Assembly: GCF_000017685.1 (NCBI RefSeq)
Contig: NC_010602.1
Span: 310,001-374,000 of the forward strand
Source: Leptospira biflexa serovar Patoc strain 'Patoc 1 (Paris)'
GTDB lineage: Bacteria; Spirochaetota; Leptospiria; Leptospirales; Leptospiraceae
Direction of reading: 5' to 3'
DNA: 64,000 bases
The notes below the pieces were generated by a model. The model was given only the letters and a program-made list of their open reading frames with translations, searched no databases and was not told the origin of the DNA. A program made the translations under genes and the position numbers. This document shows, piece after piece, positions 1 through 9,018 of this stretch; the first letter of the stretch is position 1, and the number at the start of each line of letters is the position of its first letter.

Positions 1-1
1 G

Positions 2-490
2 ACCTTCATCACTTGGGGTTGTTTGCAAGGAGTGTATACCATTATCTATTTAGTGGGATTTTCCAAAAAGAAAGAAGACCTAGGTGAGAATCCAAACGAA
101 TCCACTCACTCCATTTCTTCCCAGTTTATCCGAATCCTTTCTGGGTCCTTCAGTCGCGTATTGGTGTATGCGTTGGTTGCCTTTAGTGCGGTTGCTTTTC
201 GTTCCTATGATGCAAACATGATGTTAGTGTACTTCCAAAAATTCCTTTCGTTTTGGACTTGGGATTTGTCTCCAAATAATAACGTCAAAAATATGTTTGG
301 ACTTTGGGAAGAATATTTTAAAATCTTTCTACCACTCCTAATCATTGATGGGATCACCTATTTCAAAAAAGAAAGGTATTGGTTGTTTTTAACACATCCA
401 CTCATCCAAGCAGTTGTTTTATCTTTTATGGCATTTCTCATCCTCACCAGAGGAGTTTTTGGAAAAGAGGTAATTTACTTTGCGTTCTAA
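2..490 (+). CDS. MBOAT family O-acyltransferase, C-terminal part
   Basis: The reading frame is open from the first bases, so only about the last 163 residues of a larger gene are present. The fragment has several hydrophobic segments: one at its very start, one near residues 55-70, and two near the C-terminus. It ends in VIYFAF, close to the FIYFQF-type ending of AlgI/DltB-like MBOAT proteins. MBOAT enzymes of this branch move acyl groups across the inner membrane onto surface polysaccharides or similar acceptors. The next gene overlaps it by 11 bases and is an SGNH-like partner, as in AlgI/AlgJ and DltB/DltD pairs. The family call rests on membrane topology, the C-terminal motif and context. 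The catalytic histidine region lies outside the window. Confidence 0.7.
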   Translation, partial: TFITWGCLQGVYTIIYLVGFSKKKEDLGENPNESTHSISSQFIRILSGSFSRVLVYALVAFSAVAFRSYDANMMLVYFQKFLSFWTWDLSPNNNVKNMFGLWEEYFKIFLPLLIIDGITYFKKERYWLFLTHPLIQAVVLSFMAFLILTRGVFGKEVIYFAF

Positions 491-1757
491 ATTTTTAGGC
501 ATCGGACTCGCTCTTTTGTTTTTTTTGGTTTTGGAAATCACAGTCCGTGTGACAGGCATTCATTATTTGGAACAACCTGAAATCTTCTTTGTGAATCTCA
601 AGAAAAACTATGTGGAATCGGGAACGGGAGATGCCGACATACTTGTATTAGGCGATTCACGTTCCATGGCTCTTTCTGGCTATTCTAAAGACGAGAACAC
701 AGAATACTCCGTTTACAATCATAGTTTGCCAGCGATGGGACCCAAATACTACCGTTTCTTTTTGGAGAAGTATCTAACAAAAGGAAACAAAAAACCAAAA
801 ATGGTTCTTTTTGCCGCATCACCCAAGTTATATGCAACGGGTTATGGTCCACCTTTGTATGATCCAGATGCCAAAGTTGTGAAAGAAAATGAATCCATTC
901 CTACTTACATCAACCGTCGTTGGAACGAGGGATTCGAAAAAAATTTTTTTAGGACCCAAACGAAATCCAATGTGATTCGTTATAGTGGCAAACAAGAGGA
1001 CGCCAACCAAATCCTTTGGGAATTTTTTGGCCATCGGTATCTCCACCAATTTACTTTCTCTGAATTATCCGAACAGTACACTGGTGTGGAACGATTGTTT
1101 ATTTTATCTAAAGCAACTCCACTCTTGTATCATTCTTACCGATTCCACGGTGCCATACGGAATGCACTCAGCCAATCCAATTGGAAAGTGGACAAACAAT
1201 ACAAAGAAAAATCCATCTTCTGTGAATCTTGCGAAAACATTGAAGCAGGTTTGTGCAAACCATCCTCATCTCAACTCGAAGACAATCTCACGATCGAAGA
1301 CCAAATCAATCGTCATTTTGGGAAATATAATATTTCCAATCGTTTGAAACCAGAGTTAGTCCTTTTTTCCAAACAGCTGATCCGAAAAGAATTGGATGAG
1401 GAATTAAAACATCCCAATTTGAATTTTGATCCAAATCCAGATTTTGTCGTATTAGAAGATTTGATCACCTACGCAAAAGAAAAAGGCATTCCCTTTGGGA
1501 TGGTATACATGCCGTGGATGAAAGAACGCCAAGAATCCCCTGAGTCAAAGGCCTTACTTTCCAAGTTAATCATTTTTTTCCAAAACCACCCCGATACCAA
1601 ACTCTTTTTCTTTCCCGATTCTTCCTACCCTGCAGAGCGTTTTGTAGATAATATCCATTACGATTGCCGAGGGGAAAAACGGGTAAACGAAGAATTCCGC
1701 CAATTTGTCCTTCCCCAGGTCTTTCGTTTTTTATCTTCTAAACAAAAATCCAATTGA
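480..1757 (+). CDS. DUF1574-type SGNH-like partner of MBOAT acyltransferase
   Basis: A 425-residue protein with one N-terminal membrane segment (residues about 5-20) and a large extracytoplasmic part. Near residue 58 it has LGDSRS, matching the GDS nucleophile block of SGNH hydrolases. Near the C-terminus it has VDNIHYD, matching the DxxH block that supplies the other catalytic residues. This fits the DUF1574 proteins that accompany MBOAT acyltransferases in Leptospira, which probably carry out or assist the final acyl transfer in the periplasm. The start is a TTG inside the end of the MBOAT gene, with GAGG nine bases upstream, so the two are probably translationally coupled. The acceptor and acyl group are unknown. 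Confidence 0.7.
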   Translation: MRSKFLGIGLALLFFLVLEITVRVTGIHYLEQPEIFFVNLKKNYVESGTGDADILVLGDSRSMALSGYSKDENTEYSVYNHSLPAMGPKYYRFFLEKYLTKGNKKPKMVLFAASPKLYATGYGPPLYDPDAKVVKENESIPTYINRRWNEGFEKNFFRTQTKSNVIRYSGKQEDANQILWEFFGHRYLHQFTFSELSEQYTGVERLFILSKATPLLYHSYRFHGAIRNALSQSNWKVDKQYKEKSIFCESCENIEAGLCKPSSSQLEDNLTIEDQINRHFGKYNISNRLKPELVLFSKQLIRKELDEELKHPNLNFDPNPDFVVLEDLITYAKEKGIPFGMVYMPWMKERQESPESKALLSKLIIFFQNHPDTKLFFFPDSSYPAERFVDNIHYDCRGEKRVNEEFRQFVLPQVFRFLSSKQKSN

Positions 1758-1816
1758 TTTCCGATTTCGAGTATTGGAGAATGAGGCACTCCATCCGGAT
1801 AAGAGGAAACCCAATC

Positions 1817-3529
1817 ATGTTTTCGTTACGAAACATATTTGTTTGTATTCTATCTGCCTATCTCATCGGATTACCGGTGTTTGCGCAGAACCGTTATGCG
1901 TTGTTCATAGGAACGAACTACAAAGGGAACACAGCGAAAATCCCTGAGTTGAATCTCTGTGAAGCAGATGCGAATTTTTTAAAAGAGAAAATCCAAAAAA
2001 AGGGAAACTTTAAGGATATCAAAGTCCTGTTAGGTTCCATGGTGACTCGAGAGAATGTCAAAAATGCAATCACCCAATTAGGAAAAGTAGTTGGGAAAGA
2101 GGATTCCGTATTTTTATACTTCTCTGGCCACGGGATGTACATGAAAGATGCGAAGGCCAAAAATGGCATGCGTAACTATTTGATTTGTTACGATCGCCCG
2201 CATATTTCCGACGAAGAACTCAATGAATTTTTAACCGAAATCAAATCTCCAAAAACAGTCCTTGTGATGGACTGTTGTTATTCGGGTGGGATTGCTAAAA
2301 AAGGGAAAAATACTCGCGGTGCCGCAGAAATCCCGATTGCCCAAGGTAATGATGGGGTTGTCCGACAAAACGCGGAAGATTATTTTTTCCAAGACAAAGC
2401 AGTGATCTCTTCCTCAGATGATGACCAAACTTCCATAGAAGTGGGGGGAACCATCAACCATGGAATCTTCACATATAATTTTGGAAATGCATTAGAGAAA
2501 GCGGACTTAAACAAAGACAGTGTGGTCACTGCCTTAGAAGCCTTCTTTGTCGCCAAAGAAGAAACAGTGAAAATGGCGCGCCAGTTCAACCACGAACAAA
2601 CACCCCAAGTTTCAGGGAATGCCGCCGGGATTTTCCTCTCGGGAGCTCCGAAACCTCAAACGCCTCCACCAAAACCACCGAATGTGGTCGTGAACGTTCC
2701 CATCACTCCAGTGGAGACCACGACACCGACCAATACACAAACCACAACCCCTGTGGCCCCAGAGCCCGAGCCAACTCCTGCAAACGAAACAACGGTGGTC
2801 ATCCCTCCGATCACAGAAGTGGAACCACCAGCACCACCTTCAGTGTCCACAGGGAATATCCTCATCCGAACTTCGATCATCAGAGACAAATCCTATGGGG
2901 GAGCGGCCACAAAATCTCCCTATGACCTTCTGAACAAACAGGGCAAACTCAAGTCTTCCAAACCAGAGGAAAAGATCCGTGCGATCAAAGTACTCGTGGA
3001 TGACCAGGAATACAAGGCCCAAGTCACCACGGAAAAATCAAAAATTTGGGGATCGATTTCCAGAAATGGAACTTTGATCCCAGGTGATATCTACAATGTC
3101 AAAATAGACAATTTGCCAGCTGGGGTGCACCAAATTGAAATCCGAGCGGACAATTACCCGATCTACAAAACAGCCACTGCTGTGATCCCAAAACAAACAG
3201 TGACAGTGGATGCGATGAGTTCGATGGATGGATTTGGTGCCATTCGTGGTCGTGTGTTTTTCAAAACATTGGACAATCCGATCGAAAAACACCCCATTTA
3301 CATGCCGACGGTTGTGTCCACAAACCAAATCTTTAAGGTCACAACGGATAAGGATGGATACTTTTGGTTTACCAACTTAAAACCTGGGAAGTACGAAATC
3401 CGAGCCAGTTTTATGGAAGAAATGAAACTGGAAAACTCAGAGATTGTGGTCAAACCCGGGGAAGTGACTACGGTAGAAATCATACTCAATAAAAAATTGA
3501 GTTATACCAAAACCAAATACCAACCCTAA
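1817..3529 (+). CDS. Secreted caspase-family (peptidase C14-like) protein with Pro-rich linker and beta-sandwich C-terminus
   Basis: The frame extends upstream to a TTG at 1754. The ATG at 1817 is preferred because it gives a clean signal peptide ending in VFA and has AGAGGA nine bases upstream, which makes a 570-residue protein. The caspase-like domain covers about residues 24-270. It has a YFSGHG histidine block and a VLVMDCCYSGG cysteine block, so the catalytic dyad is intact. A Pro/Thr-rich linker follows (about residues 275-350). Then come two beta-rich modules; the last (YFWFTNLKPGKYEIRA) resembles carboxypeptidase-regulatory or CNA-B repeats. Family members cleave after basic residues or act in signalling, but the substrate here is unknown. 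It follows the DUF1574 gene after 59 bases and ends before a clear terminator. Confidence 0.75.
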   Translation: MFSLRNIFVCILSAYLIGLPVFAQNRYALFIGTNYKGNTAKIPELNLCEADANFLKEKIQKKGNFKDIKVLLGSMVTRENVKNAITQLGKVVGKEDSVFLYFSGHGMYMKDAKAKNGMRNYLICYDRPHISDEELNEFLTEIKSPKTVLVMDCCYSGGIAKKGKNTRGAAEIPIAQGNDGVVRQNAEDYFFQDKAVISSSDDDQTSIEVGGTINHGIFTYNFGNALEKADLNKDSVVTALEAFFVAKEETVKMARQFNHEQTPQVSGNAAGIFLSGAPKPQTPPPKPPNVVVNVPITPVETTTPTNTQTTTPVAPEPEPTPANETTVVIPPITEVEPPAPPSVSTGNILIRTSIIRDKSYGGAATKSPYDLLNKQGKLKSSKPEEKIRAIKVLVDDQEYKAQVTTEKSKIWGSISRNGTLIPGDIYNVKIDNLPAGVHQIEIRADNYPIYKTATAVIPKQTVTVDAMSSMDGFGAIRGRVFFKTLDNPIEKHPIYMPTVVSTNQIFKVTTDKDGYFWFTNLKPGKYEIRASFMEEMKLENSEIVVKPGEVTTVEIILNKKLSYTKTKYQP

Positions 3530-3585
3530 ACAAACAGAAAGGAAAGGATCGTTCGCTCCCAAGCGCCCGATTCAAGACCCAATAG

Positions 3586-3613
3586 AGACCCTCTTCGGAG
3601 GGTCTTTTTGTTT
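3586..3613 (+). terminator. Rho-independent terminator after the caspase gene
   Basis: An 8-bp perfect stem (AGACCCTC/GAGGGTCT) closes a TTCG tetraloop and runs into TTTTTGTTTG. It lies about 55 bases after the stop of the caspase-like gene and ends that transcription unit. Confidence 0.85.
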
Positions 3614-3746
3614 GTTTCCCAACCAATCCATCACATTTACCGCCGTTAGCCCATACAATGGTCCGAGTATTCCGGAACCAAACCTTGTGATTTGCCCATA
3701 GGGAAAGCCTGAGAAAGCTTGTAACTACGGATTGTTCCTAAATATT

Positions 3747-3781
3747 GATTAAAAATAATCCGGATATGATTAAAATTAATC
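3747..3781. repeat. Two near-palindromic GATTA...TAATC sites 21 bases apart
   Basis: GATTAAAAATAATC (3747-3760) and GATTAAAATTAATC (3768-3781) share 13 of 14 positions. Each has inverted arms, 5 bp in the first and 6 bp in the second. Their starts are 21 bases apart, two helical turns, so a regulator could bind both on one DNA face. They lie about 90 bases upstream of the -10-like box of the next gene. They are a candidate operator pair; no regulator is identified. Confidence 0.45.
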
Positions 3782-3846
3782 TAAAATGGAAGAAATTTCC
3801 TCTTTTAGGCGGGAAATGAAGTTTTTTTCTAGTTTTTCCGATTGAA

Positions 3847-3911
3847 TTTAATCCCAACTTTCAGAATTCTATAGTCATAAAAGAAAAAGGGAATCGGAAA
3901 AAGAGGTTCCC
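3847..3911 (+). promoter_or_regulatory. Candidate promoter and leader hairpin of the small exported protein
   Basis: TATAGT at 3870-3875 is a good -10 candidate. The hexamer 17 bases upstream (TTTAAT, 3847-3852) is a weak -35. Transcription would start near 3882. The leader would then open with a stable hairpin, GGGAATC (3889-3895) pairing with GGTTCCC (3905-3911) around a 9-base A-rich loop, followed by GAGAGGA and the ATG. A 5' hairpin of this kind often stabilises abundant mRNAs. Confidence 0.35.
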
Positions 3912-3929
3912 AGATCTAGAGAGGATCAC

Positions 3930-4295
3930 ATGAAAACAACAAAAATAATCGCAACAGGGATCTTGGTCATGGGACTTGCAACAGCAAATCTCCATGCTTT
4001 GGACACAAACGAAAGATTAGAGCTTTTGGAGTCTGCTATGATTGAACAAGCAACCACTCCAGCGCAAAAGTCTGCTGTTTCGGAATACCTTGCAAACGTT
4101 GCGAAAGAAAAAACAGAATTGGCCCAAGCCCTTCGTGAAAGAGCTGGATCAACTCGTGGTGGTAAAGCTCTTAGCCAAATGAACGAGAAGAAAGAACTCC
4201 TTCGTCGTGCAGAGGCTCTTGAAAAAGAAGCTAAAAAATACCAAACTGTCTCTATGGACATGAAAGCAGAGTCCAAGCAGGTAGCACAAAACTAA
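3930..4295 (+). CDS. Small exported helical protein of unknown function
   Basis: A 121-residue protein with a textbook signal peptide (MKTTKI..., hydrophobic core to about residue 20, cleavage after LHA). The mature part is rich in Ala, Glu and Lys and predicted almost entirely helical, with possible coiled-coil stretches at residues 55-75 and 85-115. It has no lipobox and no cysteine. It is a single-gene unit with its own candidate promoter, leader hairpin, good ribosome site and strong terminator, which suggests an abundant periplasmic or surface-associated protein. I do not recognise the family. Confidence 0.75.
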   Translation: MKTTKIIATGILVMGLATANLHALDTNERLELLESAMIEQATTPAQKSAVSEYLANVAKEKTELAQALRERAGSTRGGKALSQMNEKKELLRRAEALEKEAKKYQTVSMDMKAESKQVAQN

Positions 4296-4325
4296 GCACT
4301 CAATTTTAAGTTGAGTCTCGCGAGA

Positions 4326-4352
4326 AAGGTCAGGTTCGCCTGGCCTTTTTTT
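4326..4352 (+). terminator. Rho-independent terminator after the small exported protein
   Basis: AAGGTCAGG and CCTGGCCTT pair through nine positions with one G-U wobble around a TTCG loop (4335-4338). The stem is followed by an uninterrupted run of T. A second small hairpin (ACTCAA/TTGAGT, 4298-4316) lies just after the stop codon. Confidence 0.85.
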
Positions 4353-4372
4353 ATGCCCTTCTGATAAATGCT

Positions 4373-4401
4373 TTCCAAAGAACCTAACTATGTGACATAA
4401 T
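4373..4401 (+). promoter_or_regulatory. Candidate promoter giving a leaderless ftsQ transcript
   Basis: CATAAT (4396-4401) lies only six bases before the ftsQ ATG, with TTCCAA (4373-4378) 17 bases upstream as a weak -35. Transcription would begin at or next to the A of the start codon. No Shine-Dalgarno sequence precedes that ATG, which fits a leaderless message. Confidence 0.35.
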
Positions 4402-4407
4402 CAATAT

Positions 4408-5139
4408 ATGGTTGACACCCCCCAAGAAATCAAAGAAAAACGATTTGGGCGTGTGATTCCGATCCTGCTCGTCCTATCAGGGCTTATCGCTCTGGGATTG
4501 GTATTTCGATGGGGAAGGCCTGTCAAACCAGTAGCTCGTTTAGAGTGGGAAGGATTACAGTATCTTTCCCCGCCCGATCTTTTGGTATATTTGGGAGCGG
4601 ATTCAGAGTCACCAAACATGGGTGAGTGGAAGGATTGGGAGAAAAAACTCTCCAATCACCCTCGGATTCATAAAGTTCGAATCACAAGAGATCCTGATGG
4701 ATATTTACTGATTCATATAGAGGAGAAAGTCGCAGAATTTGTCATACATGTAGGTAGTTCTCTTTATGAAGTGGATGAAAGTTTAGAAATTTTATCCCGA
4801 GACCAAGTCCTAAATACTCACTTAATTGTGGTGAGCGGACCATTTTCAGTAGGGGAACAAAAACTAGAAGGCCGACAGATTTTTGATATCACTAAAGAAA
4901 TGCGATATGCCCTTTCTCTATACCCAGCACTTGCCACTCGAATCTCTGAACTTGTCGCTGAACGTGATGGTAATTATACCATGTACTTAAAATCACCCAA
5001 ACCCATGAAGGTGTTTTTAGGCGATAAATTAGAACTCAATGTTTTTCGAAAATTATATGCATCCCTTGCTTATATGGAAGCTGAATCCATCAAAGCAGTC
5101 TCTATTGATTTAAGGGGAGAAGACGCAGTTTACCATTAA
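4408..5139 (+). CDS. ftsQ: Cell division protein FtsQ/DivIB-like
   Basis: A 243-residue bitopic protein: a short basic cytoplasmic tail, one membrane span at about residues 14-32, then a periplasmic part. Residues about 45-110 match a POTRA module ([12 protein letters not shown]..., then a helix and strands), followed by the beta domain seen in FtsQ. FtsQ links the FtsB/FtsL subcomplex to the divisome. Sequence similarity in this family is low, so the assignment leans on topology, length and position directly upstream of ftsA and ftsZ. The gene ends one base before the ftsA start. No ribosome site is visible before its ATG. Confidence 0.8.
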   Translation: MVDTPQEIKEKRFGRVIPILLVLSGLIALGLVFRWGRPVKPVARLEWEGLQYLSPPDLLVYLGADSESPNMGEWKDWEKKLSNHPRIHKVRITRDPDGYLLIHIEEKVAEFVIHVGSSLYEVDESLEILSRDQVLNTHLIVVSGPFSVGEQKLEGRQIFDITKEMRYALSLYPALATRISELVAERDGNYTMYLKSPKPMKVFLGDKLELNVFRKLYASLAYMEAESIKAVSIDLRGEDAVYH

Positions 5140-5140
5140 T

Positions 5141-6379
5141 ATGATAGAAGATGATTCCCCGATCATAACTGCATTGGACCTTGGTTCTTCTCTTGTGAAA
5201 GTTGTCATCGGGCGACTCGTGGGAGATCATGAAATTGAAATCATCGGTACCGGTGTTTATCCTTCCACAGGGATCAAAAATGGATCCATTGTTAATATAG
5301 AAACAACCACAAAGTCCATCATAGAGGCGTTTGGTGATGCAGAACTGATGGCAGGACAAGAGATCACTTCTGTCGTCGTGAATGTTTCTGGAAAATCAGT
5401 TCATGGATTTAATGAAAAAGGTATCATCGCTGTTACGAATCGAGAACGAATTGTCACGGAGATGGATATCATGCGAGTCGTGGAAGCCGCACAAGCAGTC
5501 CATGTTCCCAATGACCAACAAGTCATCCATGTACTCACAAAAGAATTTAAGGTTGATGACCAAGTGAACATCAAAGATCCCATCGGGATGACGGGTGTTC
5601 GGTTAGAAGCAGAGGTCCACATTGTATCTTGTGGGAACACTGCTCTCAATAACATTGATCGATGTGTGGAACAATCAGGTCTTTTACAAATGGATAAGGT
5701 ATTGTCTAGCCTTGCTTCTTCCGAAGCCATATTAACTGCTGGTGAAAAAGACTTAGGGACAGCAGTGATTGATATTGGGGCTGGAATTTGTGACATCATC
5801 ATCTATGTAGATGGCGGAATCGCTTATTCATCCGTTGTTCCATTTGGTGGATTCCACATCACAAGTGATATCTCCATCGGATTAAAAACAACAGTAGAAA
5901 CAGCAGAAATCATCAAAAAACGGTATGGCCATACAAGAATTGATATGGTAGATCCAACGGAAAAATTTGAAATTCCATCCATATCCGGAAGGCCGGCCAG
6001 GTCAGTATTTCGACAAGAACTTGTTGAAATCTTGGAACCACGAGTTCGCGAAATCTTAGAGATGATCGACCATGAACTCATTCGATCAGGGTATAAGTCG
6101 AGTTTGGCGGGTGGAGTGATCCTCACGGGAGGGACATCTCTTTTGCAAGGAATTGAAGTTACGGCTGAGGAAGTATTCCGATTGTCAGTGGGTCGTGCCA
6201 AACCAGCGGGACTTGGTGGACTTGTGGAACGAATTGCAAGCCCTGAATATGCAACTGCTGTAGGATTAATTAAATATAGTTCCAAAATACAAAATTTAGA
6301 ACAAAGAAACATGCATTCCGTTTCCGATGGAGAAGGATGGATGAAGAAGGTTCGTCGTTGGATGGAGAATAATCTCTAA
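5141..6379 (+). CDS. ftsA: Cell division protein FtsA
   Basis: A 412-residue actin-like ATPase that tethers FtsZ filaments to the inner membrane and recruits later divisome proteins. The N-terminal phosphate-1 motif is [14 protein letters not shown], followed by the 1C domain (about residues 85-165). The phosphate-2 block is [16 protein letters not shown] and the adenosine motif is [14 protein letters not shown] near residue 325. The C-terminus ([11 protein letters not shown]) is a short amphipathic helix suited to membrane targeting, as usual for FtsA. It sits between ftsQ (one-base gap) and ftsZ (ten-base gap) in the same transcription unit. Confidence 0.95.
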   Translation: MIEDDSPIITALDLGSSLVKVVIGRLVGDHEIEIIGTGVYPSTGIKNGSIVNIETTTKSIIEAFGDAELMAGQEITSVVVNVSGKSVHGFNEKGIIAVTNRERIVTEMDIMRVVEAAQAVHVPNDQQVIHVLTKEFKVDDQVNIKDPIGMTGVRLEAEVHIVSCGNTALNNIDRCVEQSGLLQMDKVLSSLASSEAILTAGEKDLGTAVIDIGAGICDIIIYVDGGIAYSSVVPFGGFHITSDISIGLKTTVETAEIIKKRYGHTRIDMVDPTEKFEIPSISGRPARSVFRQELVEILEPRVREILEMIDHELIRSGYKSSLAGGVILTGGTSLLQGIEVTAEEVFRLSVGRAKPAGLGGLVERIASPEYATAVGLIKYSSKIQNLEQRNMHSVSDGEGWMKKVRRWMENNL

Positions 6380-6389
6380 GGAAAAGTGA

Positions 6390-7580
6390 ATGTTATACCT
6401 AGAAGAAGAAAAAACTAGCCCAGCCATTATCAAAGTCATAGGAGTTGGTGGTGGTGGAATGAATGCCGTCACTCGTATGGTGAATTCCAAAATGACAGGT
6501 GTTGACTTCATTGTGATGAACACCGACGAACAAGTATTACTCAAATCCCCTGTAGAAGTCAAAATCCAATTGGGTAACAAAGTGACCCGCGGGATGGGCG
6601 CTGGTGGTGATCCAGAACTTGGTGAAAAAGCGGCCATTGAAGACAAGGAACGAATTGTTGCGGCACTAAAAGGGGCCGATATGGTCTTTGTCACTGCGGG
6701 AATGGGTGGGGGAACGGGAACTGGTGCCGCTCCCATCATTGCAGCGATTGCCAAAGAATTAAAATGTTTGGTGGTCGGTGTAGTAACAGTTCCATTTTCT
6801 TTTGAAGGCAAACGACGTGCGGAACTTGCCAAACAAGGGATTGAACAACTTCGAGCCAATGTGGACACTCTCATCACGATCCGTAATGATTCAATTTTCC
6901 AAGTAGTAGACAAAAATACTCCATTTGATAAGGCATTTCAAGTGATCGACGATATTTTGTTAAACGGTGTTCGTGGGATCAGTGACATCATCAATCATCC
7001 AGGTATCATCAATGTGGATTTTGCCGATGTCAAAACCATTATGAAGGATACAGGAGATGCAATTTTAGGAGTGGGTGAAGGAAGCGGCGAAACTCGTGTG
7101 AGTGAAGCAGTGGAACAAGCCATCAACAATACTTTGTTAGAAGATTCCAGCATCCAAGGTGCCAAGTCACTTCTCATCAATGTGACAGGTGGAAGTGACC
7201 TCACCATCCATGAATGGAACGAAGTCTCTCAAATCATCACAGCGCAAGCAGATCCAGATGCCAATATCATCATAGGACTCAATGAAGACAAAAGCCTATC
7301 GGATCAAATCCGGGTGACCGTCATTGCGACAGGTTTTAACAAAAGAGGGAAACAATACCAAAGGGAACAAAAGGTAGTGGGTTCAGAAGAAACCATTTCA
7401 CCGATGGTTTATTTGAGAAAATCGGAAGAGAAAGAATCTGGATTTTCAAAAGAAACGGAAGCACCGAGAGGGATTCGGCAAACGAACCGAAGTTTTGGTG
7501 CCCAGAAACAATCCTCCCCATTTCAAAACTATGGAGAGGATTATGATATTCCTACTTTCTTACGAAAGAAAAACGATTAG
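6390..7580 (+). CDS. ftsZ: Cell division protein FtsZ
   Basis: A 396-residue tubulin-like GTPase that assembles the division ring. It has the N-terminal [10 protein letters not shown] block, the tubulin signature [12 protein letters not shown] near residue 107, and T7-loop features ([10 protein letters not shown]). A variable linker of about 60 residues follows residue 320. The C-terminal tail reads DIPTFLRKK, the conserved peptide that binds FtsA and other partners. AAGGAAAAG before the ATG is a good ribosome site. Its stop lies 15 bases from the stop of the converging lipoprotein gene, and I see no hairpin terminator between them. Confidence 0.97.
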   Translation: MLYLEEEKTSPAIIKVIGVGGGGMNAVTRMVNSKMTGVDFIVMNTDEQVLLKSPVEVKIQLGNKVTRGMGAGGDPELGEKAAIEDKERIVAALKGADMVFVTAGMGGGTGTGAAPIIAAIAKELKCLVVGVVTVPFSFEGKRRAELAKQGIEQLRANVDTLITIRNDSIFQVVDKNTPFDKAFQVIDDILLNGVRGISDIINHPGIINVDFADVKTIMKDTGDAILGVGEGSGETRVSEAVEQAINNTLLEDSSIQGAKSLLINVTGGSDLTIHEWNEVSQIITAQADPDANIIIGLNEDKSLSDQIRVTVIATGFNKRGKQYQREQKVVGSEETISPMVYLRKSEEKESGFSKETEAPRGIRQTNRSFGAQKQSSPFQNYGEDYDIPTFLRKKND

Positions 7581-7595
7581 AAGATTTAAATTGTG

Positions 7596-9002
7596 TTAGT
7601 TGGAGTAGGATCGAACCGATACGAATAAAGGTTTTCCTTCTTCAACGACCAACTTTTTAGGAGCACTTGTCACAACAGATCCTGGTGATTCGACTTTAAA
7701 ATCGTATTCGCCTGGAGCTAAAAAGACTCGTTTCACTTGGAAATTGGATGGGATTGTCCTCCAACAACGGAGATCCGGTGCAATGGTTTGTGAAACCGCA
7801 AGACCAGCCGCCGCCCCTGCTGCCACTCGAATCAGACCCGAAACCAGATCATTGTTTTTGCCTTTTCCACCCGACTCAATGGCCCTTGCCATTGCTTCCG
7901 ATGCAATCACAGCAGCGACAACCTTGAGAGATAAGGAAGTTAGGTTTTTGGTGATGAGGGCTTTGTAGTTTTCATTAAAATTATTCATCGCTGTTTCAGA
8001 ATAATTATTCATGATATCAGAATGCCCAACATCCACTCCGTTGATAAAATACCGTTTGGGAAGTGATCCTTTTGGATCTCTTTCTTTATAAATAGGGATT
8101 GGGTTTTCCGCCACAGAAAGAGCGGCAATCGCACCCGCAAGGGAGGCACCTGCGCCTTTGGCTCGTAGTCCCACTTCCACGGCACCACGGAGAGCAGCAG
8201 AGAAGTATTCGTCTTCGATGAGACGGCCTCTCGACATTTTGATCGCCGATTTTCCTGCTTCATGGATGATGATGACTTCAGAAAGTTTTTCATTTTCTGG
8301 AGATGTTCTTTGCATCGAACGAGTGTAAGCTTGTAAGCTGGATCGTCCGGCAGCGTATTTGGATTTATCACCAGAATCACCTTCTTTTGCCGCTAAAAAA
8401 TACCTGTCAGCGATCAAGTTTTGGCTTTTTCCAATGAGTTGTTCCATGTTTTTGTATTGGACTCGTGCATCATTGTATCGGCCAAGCGATTCTGATACAT
8501 AGGCATCGATGAGACGAGCAGCATTGTTTTGGCGGTATTCCGCTGCCAAAAATCGCATCTCTTTTAATTCAAAATCCAATCTTCTAAAATAAATCTTCGC
8601 GTTATTCGTATCACCTTGTAATAGGTAATTATTCGCGATATAGAACTTAATCATGACTCTTTCAAAATCTTCACCAGTATAATTGGATTCGTTATCGGAT
8701 AGGATGAACGAAAGTCCAGACCGCGTCATACTGACTTTGATATTGTCTGCAATGTCTTCAGCTTCTTTGAAAACCTTGTTGGATGTGACGTAGTCACCTT
8801 TGGTATGAAAGATCATACCAGCTTCCATTAAAAAAAGAAGTTTGTCCTTGTTAGATGAACCTTCATACAGTTCTCTAATTTTTGGAATGGCAGAATCATA
8901 ATTCTGACCATAGTATGCCGATTCGGTTGCTTGGATGATTTTGTTGTAATCACTTGCACAACCGAGAATGAGAAGGAAAAGAAAGAGAAATGATTTTTTC
9001 AT
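7596..9002 (-). CDS. COG3014-like TPR lipoprotein
   Basis: A 468-residue lipoprotein: signal peptide with lipobox LILGCAS, then helical repeats (about residues 20-240) with TPR-like spacing. A central Gly/Ala-rich stretch (AKGAGASLAGAIAALS) follows, and later a second Gly/Ala-rich segment around residues 365-400 that could touch membrane. The C-terminus (VFLAPGEYDFKV...) is a beta-rich module. This layout fits COG3014 lipoproteins, which often lie beside LpoB-like lipoproteins. That is the arrangement here: the LpoB-like gene is 16 bases upstream on the same strand. Its biochemical role is not established. The start ATG lacks a clear ribosome site. Confidence 0.6.
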   Translation of the reverse strand: MKKSFLFLFLLILGCASDYNKIIQATESAYYGQNYDSAIPKIRELYEGSSNKDKLLFLMEAGMIFHTKGDYVTSNKVFKEAEDIADNIKVSMTRSGLSFILSDNESNYTGEDFERVMIKFYIANNYLLQGDTNNAKIYFRRLDFELKEMRFLAAEYRQNNAARLIDAYVSESLGRYNDARVQYKNMEQLIGKSQNLIADRYFLAAKEGDSGDKSKYAAGRSSLQAYTRSMQRTSPENEKLSEVIIIHEAGKSAIKMSRGRLIEDEYFSAALRGAVEVGLRAKGAGASLAGAIAALSVAENPIPIYKERDPKGSLPKRYFINGVDVGHSDIMNNYSETAMNNFNENYKALITKNLTSLSLKVVAAVIASEAMARAIESGGKGKNNDLVSGLIRVAAGAAAGLAVSQTIAPDLRCWRTIPSNFQVKRVFLAPGEYDFKVESPGSVVTSAPKKLVVEEGKPLFVSVRSYSN

Positions 9003-9018
9003 GCAATGATGGAAGGGA

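Larger units (their letters stand above)
3530..3929. other. 400-bp intergenic region with terminator, tandem dyads and a leader
   Basis: No coding region is visible. It holds, in order: a TTCG-loop terminator (3586-3613), about 130 bases without recognisable structure, a pair of GATTA-type dyads 21 bases apart (3747-3781), a TATAGT -10-like box (3870-3875), and a 7-bp leader hairpin (3889-3911) just before the ribosome site of the next gene. This is unusually long for this gene-dense window. Confidence 0.6.

Noticed and set aside
2656..2889. Gly/Val-rich ORF opposite the caspase gene
   Set aside because: It is the antisense shadow of the Pro/Thr linker; no ribosome site or conserved feature.
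3926..4276. 116-codon ORF opposite the small exported protein
   Set aside because: Full antisense overlap with a gene that has a signal peptide, promoter and terminator.
6296..6913. 205-codon ORF opposite ftsA-ftsZ
   Set aside because: Antisense to highly conserved FtsZ GTP-binding sequence; composition explained by the real gene.
7600..7640. tRNA-like sequence around GGATCGAACC
   Set aside because: It is coding sequence of the lipoprotein gene on the minus strand; no acceptor stem or other arms could be folded.
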